This document shows positions 25,926 through 34,980 of a stretch of 64,000 nucleotides of DNA, one piece after another. The translations under genes and the position numbers were made by a program. A model generated the notes under the pieces. It saw only the letters and a program-made list of their open reading frames with translations, was not told where the DNA came from and did no database searches. This DNA comes from Epilithonimonas mollis. GTDB lineage: Bacteria > Bacteroidota > Bacteroidia > Flavobacteriales > Weeksellaceae. How positions within the stretch are numbered: the stretch's first letter is position 1; each line of letters opens with the position of its first letter. The DNA lies in NCBI RefSeq assembly GCF_900142325.1, contig NZ_FRAM01000001.1:372001-436000 (forward strand), in the 5' to 3' direction.

Positions 25926-26060
25926 TACCACTAACACGGGTTTTGCGTCAGGCGGGGTGACGTGCAAACATGGAGCTTTGTGCTTCTATTCAAGTTCCGT
26001 GCTGGTTGACAGTTTTGTGCTCCGAAACCCGCCCGAACGTAAAGCCCGAAAACGTTAGGT
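25926..26060 (+). other. attC-like recombination site 2
   Basis: From TACCACTAAC (25926-25935) to GTTAGGT (26054-26060), R''-to-R' span 132 bp, the same as site 1. Left arm CGGGTTTTGCGTCAGGCGGG pairs with the right arm (RC CGGGCTTTACGTTCGGGCGGG minus one base) with few mismatches and a few bulged bases. Several TTTGTGC copies lie in the central loop. Ends cassette 2. Confidence 0.75.
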
Positions 26061-26081
26061 GCCATATTAGAAAACACTACA

Positions 26082-26573
26082 ATGAAAGAACTAATTCCGA
26101 CAATAAACGAAATTGTCAAGTATGGACTTCAACCAAAATTGACTGTAACTGATAAAGAAAAATTGTTGGAAAGACACCTCGTGAAAATTTATGACCTGTA
26201 TTTTGACATAGAATATAAATATGACGAAACGGACTTTCCTGACTTTGACAAATCGCAACTTCCTGATATCAGACAAAATGTTTCAAGCAATTTTAAGGAT
26301 TTCGGTTTCTATAAAACAATCCTTGACATTAACGACATTGGCAATTTAAAGGATAACACAATCAATGACGCAATTGACGACCTTTCCGACATTATATCTG
26401 ACCTTTTGGAAATCAAGTGGAGAATTGAAAACAACAGTTTAGCAGACGGACTTTGGTTTTTTAAACTCATATTTTACAGCCATACTCAACAACACATTCT
26501 TAACCTTTTAAACTTTATGAAACAAGAAGCTACCGATAAAATATTAACCAAAAACAGAAAATCATCAAAATAA
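26082..26573 (+). CDS. DUF5063-like protein (cassette 3)
   Basis: 163 residues, no signal peptide. The run KTILDINDIGN, then NDAIDDLSDIISDLLEIKWR, and LADGLWFFKLIFYSHTQQHI follow the DUF5063 pattern (D-A-I-D-D-x-x-D-I, W-x-F-x-x-x-x-x-x-H). Function unknown; acidic cytoplasmic protein. It is 27 bp after the cassette start at 26055 and AT-rich like the other cassette genes. No attC follows it. Confidence 0.65.
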   Translation: MKELIPTINEIVKYGLQPKLTVTDKEKLLERHLVKIYDLYFDIEYKYDETDFPDFDKSQLPDIRQNVSSNFKDFGFYKTILDINDIGNLKDNTINDAIDDLSDIISDLLEIKWRIENNSLADGLWFFKLIFYSHTQQHILNLLNFMKQEATDKILTKNRKSSK

Positions 26574-26574
26574 A

Positions 26575-26688
26575 ATGAATATAAACGAGTTTATAAAAAG
26601 GCTTGCTTATGGTTAACATGCTTACGACATAAAGAATTATTTAGAAAGACAGAATAAGGAAGCTGTACCTGACGACCCATCTGCATGA
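26575..26688 (+). pseudogene. Remnant ORF with an internal stop
   Basis: Starts MNINEFIKRLAYG, meets TAA, then continues in the same frame HAYDIKNYLERQNKEAVPDD before TGA at 26686-26688. Further downstream to 26910 are only short frame pieces. I take it as the decayed end of the cassette array; the original family is not recognised. The rest of this 337-bp gap holds nothing I can name. Confidence 0.4.
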
Positions 26689-26910
26689 CAGATTTTCACA
26701 GAACATTCAGGCGTAAAAAAAATACTTTGAAAACCACCTCATTGTTTACAAAATTTAAAATCGACTTGGAAAAAATTATTTCAGAAATTAATCTTATATT
26801 GACGTAATATTTAGTGGTAAATTCCCGGAAAGAAAAATCTGTGTAACATTTGAATTTATTTTTAAAGACGAAAAAATTTAAAAGCAGAATTGAAATAAAA
26901 AAACTAATTC

Positions 26911-28389
26911 CTAAAATCTAAAAAGACTCTTTATAAAAGATTTGTTCAGATACTTATCAAGCGGATATATTTTCAGGAAATGATTCCCGATGAAAAGAAG
27001 GATCAACACCACAGCCGGCTTGTAGAAAAGATTGATGATATTCAGTTTGAAATCCGGAAGAAAAATGGCAACATTAATAGAAAGACAGCCAAGGATCATT
27101 GCATAGATCATCTCAATACCCAAAGGAAAAACCTTGAATTTCCAATAGTTAAAAACTATCTTGATAATGTTGAATAATGACAGTGAGATAGCGTAAGCTA
27201 TAGCAATTCCCAGAATTCCCAAATTGGTCTTTTTCAGGAAAATCATATTGAGACTAATCGTCAGAACCGCAAGAATCAGCATTACCACAATGTTAAATTT
27301 ATAATATCTCGAAAGCGAAATAATATGTCCGTTGAAGCCGGTTGCCAGATCGAATAACATCGCAAAACCAAGAATCCAAAGCACAGGTTCGGAAGAGCGC
27401 AGGTCTTCTCCATTCTTCATAAAATCCGCCAGATATGGGAAGCCAACGACAATGCAGCAAAACAAAACCAAACCTAGAAAAAATAAGCTGAGCGAGGTTT
27501 TCTTATGAAACCTGTCTAATTCGCGATAATCGCCGGTTATAAGCACTTTGTTGATAATGGGCGCAGAAATATTAAAAAGCCCCATCTGCGGAACAACAAT
27601 GATCGAAATAATAGAGAAAATATTGCTGTAGATTCCGTTTTCCTCAAAACTGATGAATTCGCCAATCATAAAATTATCGATCCTGATGGCAATATAATTA
27701 CCGATATTACCTAAAAATCCGAACAAACTGTAAGTAAAAATTTCACGGTAGAAATTATCTTTTTTGAAATAGTTGACACCAAAATCCGGTTTGATCTTTT
27801 CCAGCCTGTTGGTGTAATAACCATATCCCAAAAGTGACATCAGGAACATCAAAAAGAAAAATCCATATGCGGTTTTCTCTGCAAATCCTAAAAAGAAAAA
27901 CAGACAAAAAGCACCAAGATTTGCTAATTTCGGAATAAAATTCTCGAATATATTCGGAACAACGATCCTTTTATAATTGGTCAGAAATTTATTAAAAACT
28001 GATGACAAAGCCAGCACCAAAACCATGGGCAGAATCAGGCGTTTCATCTCCCACAATTCGGTTTTCTGTAACTGGGGAAAGAGCAAATTCACTACAAAAT
28101 AGCCACCGGTAAAAATCAGAAAGTTAACGACAACAGCCAGCAAAGACAGTGATAGCATATTGTGATGTCTGCCATCTGCATTGACTTTGCTAAAGAATTT
28201 GACATTGGAAAAGCTCAGACCGAAAACAACAATCGGAACAATCATCTCAGCAGTCGGCAGTATGTAACGGAGCTTTCCGTAAAACTCCATATCGTACGGA
28301 AAAATGAAAATAGCAGAAAAGGTTCCCAGCAAAAAACCGAGATAACCGATGATCGAATATTTGATACCCTGCCTTGCTACAACACTCAT
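26911..28389 (-). CDS. Oligosaccharide flippase family protein (Wzx/MATE-like)
   Basis: About 492 residues from the preferred start MSVVARQGIKYSIIGYLGFL (28389); the longer reading to 28476 adds a non-typical leader. Twelve to fourteen hydrophobic segments spread through the protein, with the N-terminal pattern of polysaccharide_synt family flippases that move undecaprenyl-linked sugars across the inner membrane. No glycosyltransferase is adjacent, so the substrate is open. C-terminus LNKSFIKSLFRF basic. Confidence 0.85.
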   Translation of the reverse strand: MSVVARQGIKYSIIGYLGFLLGTFSAIFIFPYDMEFYGKLRYILPTAEMIVPIVVFGLSFSNVKFFSKVNADGRHHNMLSLSLLAVVVNFLIFTGGYFVVNLLFPQLQKTELWEMKRLILPMVLVLALSSVFNKFLTNYKRIVVPNIFENFIPKLANLGAFCLFFFLGFAEKTAYGFFFLMFLMSLLGYGYYTNRLEKIKPDFGVNYFKKDNFYREIFTYSLFGFLGNIGNYIAIRIDNFMIGEFISFEENGIYSNIFSIISIIVVPQMGLFNISAPIINKVLITGDYRELDRFHKKTSLSLFFLGLVLFCCIVVGFPYLADFMKNGEDLRSSEPVLWILGFAMLFDLATGFNGHIISLSRYYKFNIVVMLILAVLTISLNMIFLKKTNLGILGIAIAYAISLSLFNIIKIVFNYWKFKVFPLGIEMIYAMILGCLSINVAIFLPDFKLNIINLFYKPAVVLILLFIGNHFLKIYPLDKYLNKSFIKSLFRF

Positions 28390-28516
28390 AATCCGTTTTG
28401 AAGAGTCTGTGCGGAAAAAAATGTTAGTTAACAATATAAAACCCCACAGAATAAATGAACGGCAAAGAAAAGGCATTTATTTTACAAATCATAAAATTTT
28501 GTTAAACAATGCTTTA

Positions 28517-29386
28517 TTATTGCTGGAAATAATGATGTTCCTGAATAAAATTTTTGCTTATTCTGATGCTTTCAAAAATATCTTTGTCGCTGGAGTCCTG
28601 TTCCAGAAACCAATATTCGAGACCCGCTTTTTCTTTGGCTTCGAAAATTGTTTTAAAGTCAATCGTTCCGTTTCCGATTTCAGCAAAATCTTTGCTTCCT
28701 GCTTTCATATCTTTCACGTGCCACAGAGGAAATCTTTTGGGGTATTTTTCGAAATAATCTAGAGGATCAAAACCTGCTTTCACAATCCAATAAAGGTCGA
28801 GTTCCATTTTGACTAAATCGTAATCAGTATTATTTAAAATGAAGTCATAAACTATTTTGTCTTCGAATTTTTCAAATTCAAAATCGTGGTTGTGATACGC
28901 AAAACCGATTCCTGCTTTGTTTGTTATTAGACCAGATTGATTAAGTAATTCAGGGAGTTTTTTATAATGGTCCAAAGTCCTTTCTTCTTCAAAAAGATAA
29001 GAGCAAACCATATATTTTGAACCTATGGAATGTAAATCTTCAACTGCTTGCTCCCAATTATTCAGAAGTGTTCCTTTGCTATTATGAACAATTCCGGTTG
29101 TGTGATGTGAACTGATGACTTCTAAACCAACATTTTTCAGAATCGTTTGAAATTCTGTCCTGGATTTTCCGAAGAATTTTCCATCATAACCATAGATTTC
29201 CAATTGTTTGAAACCCAATCCAGCCAAATGTTCCAAGGATTTTTCCAAATTCTCAGCAACCGCATTGCGAACGGTATAAATCTGAATAGCTAATGGTATT
29301 CTGTTATTCATAAGGTTTGAAGTTCCGCAGGCATATAACCCTAAAAATCCTAGTCCTGAAAGGCTGATGAAATCTTTTCTGTTCAT
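28517..29386 (-). CDS. Sugar phosphate isomerase/epimerase-like lipoprotein (xylose isomerase-like TIM barrel)
   Basis: About 289 residues from MNRKDFISLSGLGFLGLYAC (an in-frame ATG five codons earlier is possible). The short hydrophobic segment ends in a lipobox Cys (LGLYAC), so it is probably exported. The domain IPLAIQIYTVRNAVAEN to the C-terminus fits AP_endonuc_2 (sugar isomerase/epimerase): GLEVISSHHTTG, FAYHNHDFEFEKF, MELDLYWIVKAGFDP, WHVKDMK and LEQD provide His/Glu/Asp metal ligands. Common in Bacteroidota near carbohydrate genes. Substrate unknown. Confidence 0.85.
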   Translation of the reverse strand: MNRKDFISLSGLGFLGLYACGTSNLMNNRIPLAIQIYTVRNAVAENLEKSLEHLAGLGFKQLEIYGYDGKFFGKSRTEFQTILKNVGLEVISSHHTTGIVHNSKGTLLNNWEQAVEDLHSIGSKYMVCSYLFEEERTLDHYKKLPELLNQSGLITNKAGIGFAYHNHDFEFEKFEDKIVYDFILNNTDYDLVKMELDLYWIVKAGFDPLDYFEKYPKRFPLWHVKDMKAGSKDFAEIGNGTIDFKTIFEAKEKAGLEYWFLEQDSSDKDIFESIRISKNFIQEHHYFQQ

Positions 29387-29443
29387 TTTTAACTTTTTCA
29401 ATGGTTTAAAGGTATTTATATTTTTTGAATCGCCGTTAAAAAC

Positions 29444-29470
29444 AAAAAAACCTGCCGGGAAACAGCAGGC
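29444..29470 (-). terminator. Terminator downstream of the 29552-30778 gene
   Basis: CCTGC (29451-29455) and GCAGG (29465-29469) with a T-run on the minus strand (complement of 29444-29450). A short stem but well placed. Confidence 0.65.
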
Positions 29471-29551
29471 TTTGAGAGAGAAAAATTAGGAATTGAAGTT
29501 GTTTAATATTTTGTCACTAAGTATTTTAAAATCAAATCTATTTTATAGATA

Positions 29552-30778
29552 TTAGTCTTTCTTATTTCTTAATGTAATCCAAATTTCATCAGAATCAGAG
29601 AAATAAAGGAATAACTCTTTATCTGCATAGCCTGAAAACCTAAAATATGACTCATCTTGATTCTTATAAGTAATATTTCCAAAATCATTTCCGAGAATCG
29701 ATAGAATCCCATCTTTCGTTAGCTTTTTGTCTAATGGATAGGCTACAATTTCGATTGATGTTGCTTTTAGAGATTTATCGAATTCTATCTTCTCTAATCT
29801 AAATCCATAGGATCCGTTTAAATTATTACCAATATCCTTTCCTTCAATTTTAAAAACTGATTTTATAAGCTGATCTATTTCGTTCTTATTTTTTTCTAAT
29901 TTTCTACCTGAAACTGATGTATTATATTTTGAAAACTCAGCGGTTGTGGAAACAGTCTGGTCTTTACGCTCATAATAGCGGCTTTTATGGCTTTTCAAAG
30001 CTTCTTTTACCACTTCGTTGTCACTGTTTACCTCGTTTAATTTTTGCGCAAGCAGATTTTCAAATTCAGATTTTGTCATTCCTAAATGAAAATCACCGGT
30101 ATTAATCTTTTCGAGTTTAAAAGATCTATCAAGTCTCGTTAGTCTTGTATAAGCAAGTGCATCAAAAATATTTTCGGGTTCAGTTTTCCAATAATTATAG
30201 TAGTCCACCACTGTATTTTTGGAAGCTGTGTCTTTCCATTTTGTTTTTTGTAACTCAGCTTGCTTTTCGGATAATAATCCTTTTTTTATTTTGGATAAAT
30301 AGATCAGTTCCACTAAAGCATTAAACATTTCATTTCCTTTAATACTTTCAATTGACGAAAAATAAAAACCCACATTATTTATCTCTTTAGTAGCTGTTTT
30401 TCCATCTACAACTGCTGTGTATTGATGCTTTTTATTTGTTGTAATGACTACCATTCCGCAATCTCCGAATGACTCGTCCAATATTCCTATATCTTTTACG
30501 TCAGCAAAATCAATATTTTCAAATACCAATAAGCCATCCCCTGTTTTAACGATATTATTTGCACTGAGATTATAGTAATTGAAAATAAAATTATTCTCCG
30601 GAATGGTTATTACCACATCGGTTTCTTCATATTTTAACCTTTTGCCATTGGCTGTCTTTTGGATATCGTTCACCTTTTTAGCCAGTGCTTCAAATTTTTC
30701 GTAATCTGCGACGTCTTCTTGTGATAAAACGCTAATACAGATCAGAAATATTAGTAAAATTGAGAGAAATTTTTTCAT
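29552..30778 (-). CDS. Secreted protein of unknown function
   Basis: 408 residues from MKKFLSILLIFLICISVLSQ (30778), a clear signal peptide; the longer reading to 30829 precedes it with atypical residues. The mature part has no domain I recognise: lysine/glutamate-rich, a helical stretch LVELIYLSKIKKGLLSEKQA, and a beta-rich ending SYFRFSGYADKELFLYF. Next to another unknown secreted protein in the same direction (gap ~106 bp). Confidence 0.65.
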   Translation of the reverse strand: MKKFLSILLIFLICISVLSQEDVADYEKFEALAKKVNDIQKTANGKRLKYEETDVVITIPENNFIFNYYNLSANNIVKTGDGLLVFENIDFADVKDIGILDESFGDCGMVVITTNKKHQYTAVVDGKTATKEINNVGFYFSSIESIKGNEMFNALVELIYLSKIKKGLLSEKQAELQKTKWKDTASKNTVVDYYNYWKTEPENIFDALAYTRLTRLDRSFKLEKINTGDFHLGMTKSEFENLLAQKLNEVNSDNEVVKEALKSHKSRYYERKDQTVSTTAEFSKYNTSVSGRKLEKNKNEIDQLIKSVFKIEGKDIGNNLNGSYGFRLEKIEFDKSLKATSIEIVAYPLDKKLTKDGILSILGNDFGNITYKNQDESYFRFSGYADKELFLYFSDSDEIWITLRNKKD

Positions 30779-30884
30779 AATGTCATTAGTTTTTTTTGAT
30801 ATCCACCAACCAATCATTAAACACGGCATAGTTTATAGGATTCTACGCTTTAAGATTATTATAAAACTTTTTGTTGAATCTAAA

Positions 30885-31940
30885 TTACCATTCTAAATAC
30901 CCATATTTATCTTGATACTGTCTTTTGAGATTATAAAAGCTTATAGAAGAATTGACTTTTATTAATTTTTTATTTTTATCTATATAATAATAAGCTCCGT
31001 AACCAGAATTATCATTCATCCTGAATTTTACTAACGCTTTCCAATCTTTTATATCTATGCCGATAAAATCTGAAAGCAATAATCTCATTTTATCACCTCT
31101 GTTTCCAGTATATTCTTCTAAAGGACGAATATTTGTAATTAAACCCGCAAAGCCTGAATCTAAGTAAGCTGCACTACCTTTATCGGTTGCAACTATAATC
31201 CCACTAAAAGGAATAGTCACTTTTTCACCCGTTTCAATATCAACAAAATATCCGTATTTAAATTGACGATCACGTGAATACATCCGAAGTTCTCCATATC
31301 CAGATAATGCGAGAAACCATTTATCCCAAACATATAGTATTTGGTTTATCGTATCATCTTTCAAAATTCTATTCCCTTTGTAATCTACGATATCGGCATT
31401 TTTATTTTTGTAATACACTACACCGTATCCAACAGGATATCTGAGACCATCTGTTCCGTCTTTCGTTTTAGTGTATTCATAATCTTCAGAATAAAGTAAT
31501 GGTTCGTCATTGGCATCGTCAAATCCCCATTTATTATCTCGTTTGTTATCTTTCAGTTGAAAACGTTTATCAGTTGTTATTTTTTCTTTTTTTACTTCTG
31601 TTTGACTGCTATTTTTACTTTCTATTCTTCCAAAATGCAGCTCATTCTCTTTTTGCTTTTTTATTTCTGCAGCAATTTTTTCGTTTTGTCTCTTGTTTTC
31701 TTCAATCGCTTTTTGGCGTTGTGCTTCTGCTTTCTGAACTGCTATAGCTTGTATTCTTTTAGCTTCTATTTTTTTAGCTTCGTTGTTTTTTCTATCGTCT
31801 TCTGCACATCCCGGGCAATAGCCACTTTCTGCTCTTAGCTGTCCAGCCAGTTTACACCTGCCTGATAGATAATTATGTTTAGCTTGTGCATTTACAGTTA
31901 CTTCAAAAAATATTGCAAAAATTATAAGTATGTTTCTCAT
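30885..31940 (-). CDS. Secreted coiled-coil protein with WG-like beta domain, unknown function
   Basis: 351 residues. Signal peptide MRNILIIFAIFFEVTVNAQA, then a Cys-containing segment (GYCPGCAED), then a long charged coiled coil (~50-115, Lys/Glu/Gln rich), then a beta-rich part with aromatic-Gly turns (KWGFDDANDEPLL, FKYGYFVDIETGE, YGAYYYIDKNKK) resembling WG/KWG repeats. Function unknown. Faces away from the LuxR gene at 32052. Confidence 0.65.
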   Translation of the reverse strand: MRNILIIFAIFFEVTVNAQAKHNYLSGRCKLAGQLRAESGYCPGCAEDDRKNNEAKKIEAKRIQAIAVQKAEAQRQKAIEENKRQNEKIAAEIKKQKENELHFGRIESKNSSQTEVKKEKITTDKRFQLKDNKRDNKWGFDDANDEPLLYSEDYEYTKTKDGTDGLRYPVGYGVVYYKNKNADIVDYKGNRILKDDTINQILYVWDKWFLALSGYGELRMYSRDRQFKYGYFVDIETGEKVTIPFSGIIVATDKGSAAYLDSGFAGLITNIRPLEEYTGNRGDKMRLLLSDFIGIDIKDWKALVKFRMNDNSGYGAYYYIDKNKKLIKVNSSISFYNLKRQYQDKYGYLEW

Positions 31941-32051
31941 TATTAATTAGTTTAAACAAATATAAATCGATATCCTATATAAGTAAATACCACAAAAAAG
32001 GTATTTTTCATCAGAATTTTTAGCTAATTTTAGCCCGAAAATTTAATAAAA

Positions 32052-32846
32052 ATGGAAAATCAATATAAAGTTTCATCTAAGCGGGAGCATCCTCTTCTTG
32101 ATGTCTGGAATGACTATCCTCAATCACTCAGCAACAATGCAAAAAGTATTACAAGCCCGCCATCAATAGAAAAAATCATTGGCGACATGTTTGCAATGGG
32201 TGAGTTTTATTATTATGCGATCAATATTCCTGACAGCACGCTGGTAAATCTGCATCCGAACATCCTTAAAATTCATAATCTCAAAAAATATCCAAAATAT
32301 CTAAAAGAAATTATAGATTTAATTCACCCTGATGACATTGAGTTCGTGATGGAAGCAGAACGAATGACCATTGAAAAAATGAGCGAGATCGGGTGGGAAC
32401 ATCAGCAAAGTTTAAAATGCAGTTACTGCTTCCGAATGCTTACATCAAAAGGAACTTATGAGATGTTTCATCATCAGTCGCTTCATATTTCGAAAGATAA
32501 GAGCGGCGCATTGCTGCAGGCTGTCAACATCCACACCAACATTCAGCATATCACCCAAACCAATTCCTATATAGTATTGGTGGCAGGAATTGGATACAGA
32601 GATGACTTTCACCAGTTGCATTATAACAAAAAGCCCGGACAAAAATTACCCGATTACTCTTTGACCAAACGCGAATTGGAGATATTATCATTACTGGCTC
32701 TTGGCCATTCTGCAAAACAGATTTCCGGTATATTGGATCTGTCTTATCATACCATAACTACTCATCGGCGTAATATTTTTCAGAAAACAGACTGTACCAA
32801 AACATCCGAGCTTGTCAAAAAAGCAATTGATTGGGGATTTATTTGA
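32052..32846 (+). CDS. LuxR-type transcriptional regulator with PAS-like N-terminal domain
   Basis: 264 residues. C-terminal HTH_LuxR (~200-260: LTKRELEILSLLALGHSAKQ, then TITTHRRNIFQKTDC). The N-terminal ~180 residues (YYYAINIPDSTLVNLHPNIL, LIHPDDIEFVMEAERM, GALLQAVNIHTNIQHITQ) have a PAS-fold pattern and no receiver aspartate, so it is a single-component regulator. Such proteins are frequent in Chryseobacterium. Targets unknown; a promoter-like TAATTTTAG lies at about 32022. Confidence 0.85.
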   Translation: MENQYKVSSKREHPLLDVWNDYPQSLSNNAKSITSPPSIEKIIGDMFAMGEFYYYAINIPDSTLVNLHPNILKIHNLKKYPKYLKEIIDLIHPDDIEFVMEAERMTIEKMSEIGWEHQQSLKCSYCFRMLTSKGTYEMFHHQSLHISKDKSGALLQAVNIHTNIQHITQTNSYIVLVAGIGYRDDFHQLHYNKKPGQKLPDYSLTKRELEILSLLALGHSAKQISGILDLSYHTITTHRRNIFQKTDCTKTSELVKKAIDWGFI

Positions 32847-32999
32847 AATAATTATAATTGATAATTGATATGTATTTCCAAAACTTGTTTTAACTTTGAA
32901 TTTCAAATTAATCTGATGACTTCGCCCTGCATAATTTTCCGGAGCAATATTAACGGAATAGTGATTGCACAGAGTCATTAAAAAATTTAAATAATTTAT

Positions 33000-33533
33000 A
33001 TGAAATACTTACTTGTTATTATGCTATCATTATTCGGATTTTCAAAAAATAAAGCGCAGGCAAAATCGATTCACACATTTAAAGTAGAAGCCTTGGATGG
33101 TTCTACAATTGATTTCTCCAAATTCAAAGGCAAAAAAATATTGGTGGTGAATACAGCATCCGAATGTGGATTTACGCCGCAGTATGCAGATCTTGAAAAG
33201 CTATCTAAAGCCTACAAAAACAAACTTGTAGTAGTTGGCTTTCCTGCCAATAACTTTGGTGGTCAGGAACCAGGCTCTAACAAAGAGATCGCTACTTTTT
33301 GTCAGAGAAACTATGGCGTGAGCTTTCCTATGGCTGCAAAAATTTCTGTAAAAGGCGATGACATTGCACCAATCTACAAATTCCTGACAGACAAAAAAGA
33401 AAATGGTGTAAAAAACACAACAATTGGATGGAACTTCACCAAGATTCTGTTAGATGAAAAAGGAAATATTATAGACAGTTTTGAAAGTAAAATCAATCCG
33501 ATGAGTGAGAGTATTACGAAGTATTTGAAATAG
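33000..33533 (+). CDS. Glutathione peroxidase-family thiol peroxidase
   Basis: 177 residues with an N-terminal signal-like segment (MKYLLVIMLSLFGFSKNKAQ). Catalytic tetrad: Cys in NTASECGFTPQY (Cys, not selenocysteine), Gln in NNFGGQEPG, Trp-Asn in IGWNFTK. Reduces hydroperoxides; non-animal members usually draw electrons from thioredoxin. The signal segment suggests a periplasmic site. Not in an operon; its terminator faces gcvT. Confidence 0.93.
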   Translation: MKYLLVIMLSLFGFSKNKAQAKSIHTFKVEALDGSTIDFSKFKGKKILVVNTASECGFTPQYADLEKLSKAYKNKLVVVGFPANNFGGQEPGSNKEIATFCQRNYGVSFPMAAKISVKGDDIAPIYKFLTDKKENGVKNTTIGWNFTKILLDEKGNIIDSFESKINPMSESITKYLK

Positions 33534-33607
33534 ATTTTAAGAGACTTTGAAATAATAGACGAATAGATGAAAGACATCCTAGTTCGTTTTAAAAAATTAT
33601 ACATACG

Positions 33608-33638
33608 AAAAAAGCGTTCATTTTTTTTGAACGCTTTT
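33608..33638. terminator. Bidirectional terminator between the peroxidase gene and gcvT
   Basis: AAAAAGCGTTCA pairs with TGAACGCTTTT; the loop is a T-run of about 8. Lies between convergent genes. Confidence 0.85.
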
Positions 33639-33672
33639 CTATTATCTATCAGTCTTTTATCTCAGTCCAGAA

Positions 33673-34752
33673 TTAAATAAAAGGCAATTTCACCACTTTT
33701 GCAGGAATATCTTTGTTCCTGATTCTGATAAAAATATCAGAACCTAATTTGAAGTTCGGTTTATCGACATAAGCCAAACCCAATCCTATCTTTTTCATTG
33801 GCGACATTGTTCCGGAAGTAACTTTTCCGATAATATTTCCTTCTGAATCAAGTACTTCATAATCGTGTCTTGGAATTGCTTTTTCCTGCATTTCGAAACC
33901 GACTAATTTTCTGGAGACACCTTCTGCTTTTTGATTTTCCAGGAATGATTTGTTCACAAAATCTTTATCGAATTTCGTGATCCAACCCAATCCTGCTTCC
34001 AGTGGAGAAGTGGTATCATCAATATCGTTTCCGTAAAGGCAGAAACCTTTTTCTAATCTTAAAGTATCTCTGGAAGCCAATCCGCAAGGCATGATCCCAA
34101 ATTCTTTCCCAGCATCTGTCAACGCATCCCAAAGTTGTTCCGCATTTTCATTTTTGAAATAAATTTCGAATCCGCCGCTTCCTGTATAACCTGTGTTAGA
34201 AATAATCACATCAGAAAAACCGGCTACAGAACCGATTGTAAAATGATAATATGGAATCGCTGACAAATCTGTCTCTGTCAGTTTCTGAAGAATTTCAGTC
34301 GCTTTTGGACCTTGAATAGCAATCAATGACATCTCATCCGAAGCGTTGGTCATTTTCGCTCCGAATTTCTCATTATATTTCGAAATGTGATTCCAGTCTT
34401 TATCGATATTTGAAGCGTTAACTACTATAAAATATTTTTCATCCTCGATTTTGTAAACAATCAAATCATCTACAATTCCGCCATCTTCATTCGGAAGACA
34501 AGAATATTGCGCTTTTCCGTTTTCCAAAACATCAATATTGTTAGAAGTGACAAACTGTAACAAGTCTTTTGCAGAAGGACCTTCAATGAAAAATTGTCCC
34601 ATATGAGACACATCGAAAATCCCCGCCTTTTCACGGACAGCAAAATGTTCTTCTGTAACTCCTGAATATTGAACAGGCATTTCGAATCCTGCAAACGGAA
34701 CGATTTTCGCACCCAGAGAAACGTGTTTATCGTACAAAGCGGTTTTTTTCAT
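33673..34752 (-). CDS. gcvT: Aminomethyltransferase, glycine cleavage T protein
   Basis: Transfers the methylene of glycine to tetrahydrofolate. 359 residues, full length. Start [20 protein letters not shown], folate site in [14 protein letters not shown], conserved [29 protein letters not shown] and [18 protein letters not shown]. gcvH and gcvP are not nearby. The 228-bp space to the next plus-strand gene includes a small hairpin (AACACC-ACA-GGTGTT, 34785-34799) in the gcvT leader, with no riboswitch I can recognise. Confidence 0.96.
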   Translation of the reverse strand: MKKTALYDKHVSLGAKIVPFAGFEMPVQYSGVTEEHFAVREKAGIFDVSHMGQFFIEGPSAKDLLQFVTSNNIDVLENGKAQYSCLPNEDGGIVDDLIVYKIEDEKYFIVVNASNIDKDWNHISKYNEKFGAKMTNASDEMSLIAIQGPKATEILQKLTETDLSAIPYYHFTIGSVAGFSDVIISNTGYTGSGGFEIYFKNENAEQLWDALTDAGKEFGIMPCGLASRDTLRLEKGFCLYGNDIDDTTSPLEAGLGWITKFDKDFVNKSFLENQKAEGVSRKLVGFEMQEKAIPRHDYEVLDSEGNIIGKVTSGTMSPMKKIGLGLAYVDKPNFKLGSDIFIRIRNKDIPAKVVKLPFI

Positions 34753-34903
34753 CTATAAATTTAATTTTTTTAATGGTTAGATGGAACACCACAGGTGTTT
34801 CATTTTTAAAAGGAAGATTTATTTTAGTTGCGCACAAATATAAAGAAGATTTTAGATAATAAATGCCAGATAATACATTTTAAAATTAACTGATAAATGT
34901 TGG

Positions 34904-34934
34904 TTGAAGTTCATTCGCAATTTGGTTATCTTTG
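34904..34934 (+). promoter_or_regulatory. Bacteroidota-type promoter of the PhnA/YjdM gene
   Basis: TTG (34904-34906), 20-nt spacer, TATCTTTG (34927-34934); perfect match to TTG/TAnnTTTG, 46 bp before the ATG. Confidence 0.75.
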
Positions 34935-34980
34935 CAATTCAACTTTAAACCTTGAACATTAAAATTAAACTTTATCAATT

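Larger units (their letters stand above)
21382..26688. mobile_element. Integron-like element: recombinase, attI-like site and three gene cassettes
   Basis: A tyrosine recombinase (minus) diverges from plus-strand cassettes. Cassette starts lie at 22341, 23587 and 26055, after the G of GTTATGT, GTTAGTG and GTTAGGT. The first bases of cassettes 1 and 2 (GTTATGTGCC; GTTAGTGGTA) are exact reverse complements of the start of their own attC-like site (GGCACATAAC at 23458; TACCACTAAC at 25926). This is the rule for integron cassettes excised as circles. Cassette 3 (from 26055) lacks a visible attC. The right boundary is uncertain. Confidence 0.75.
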
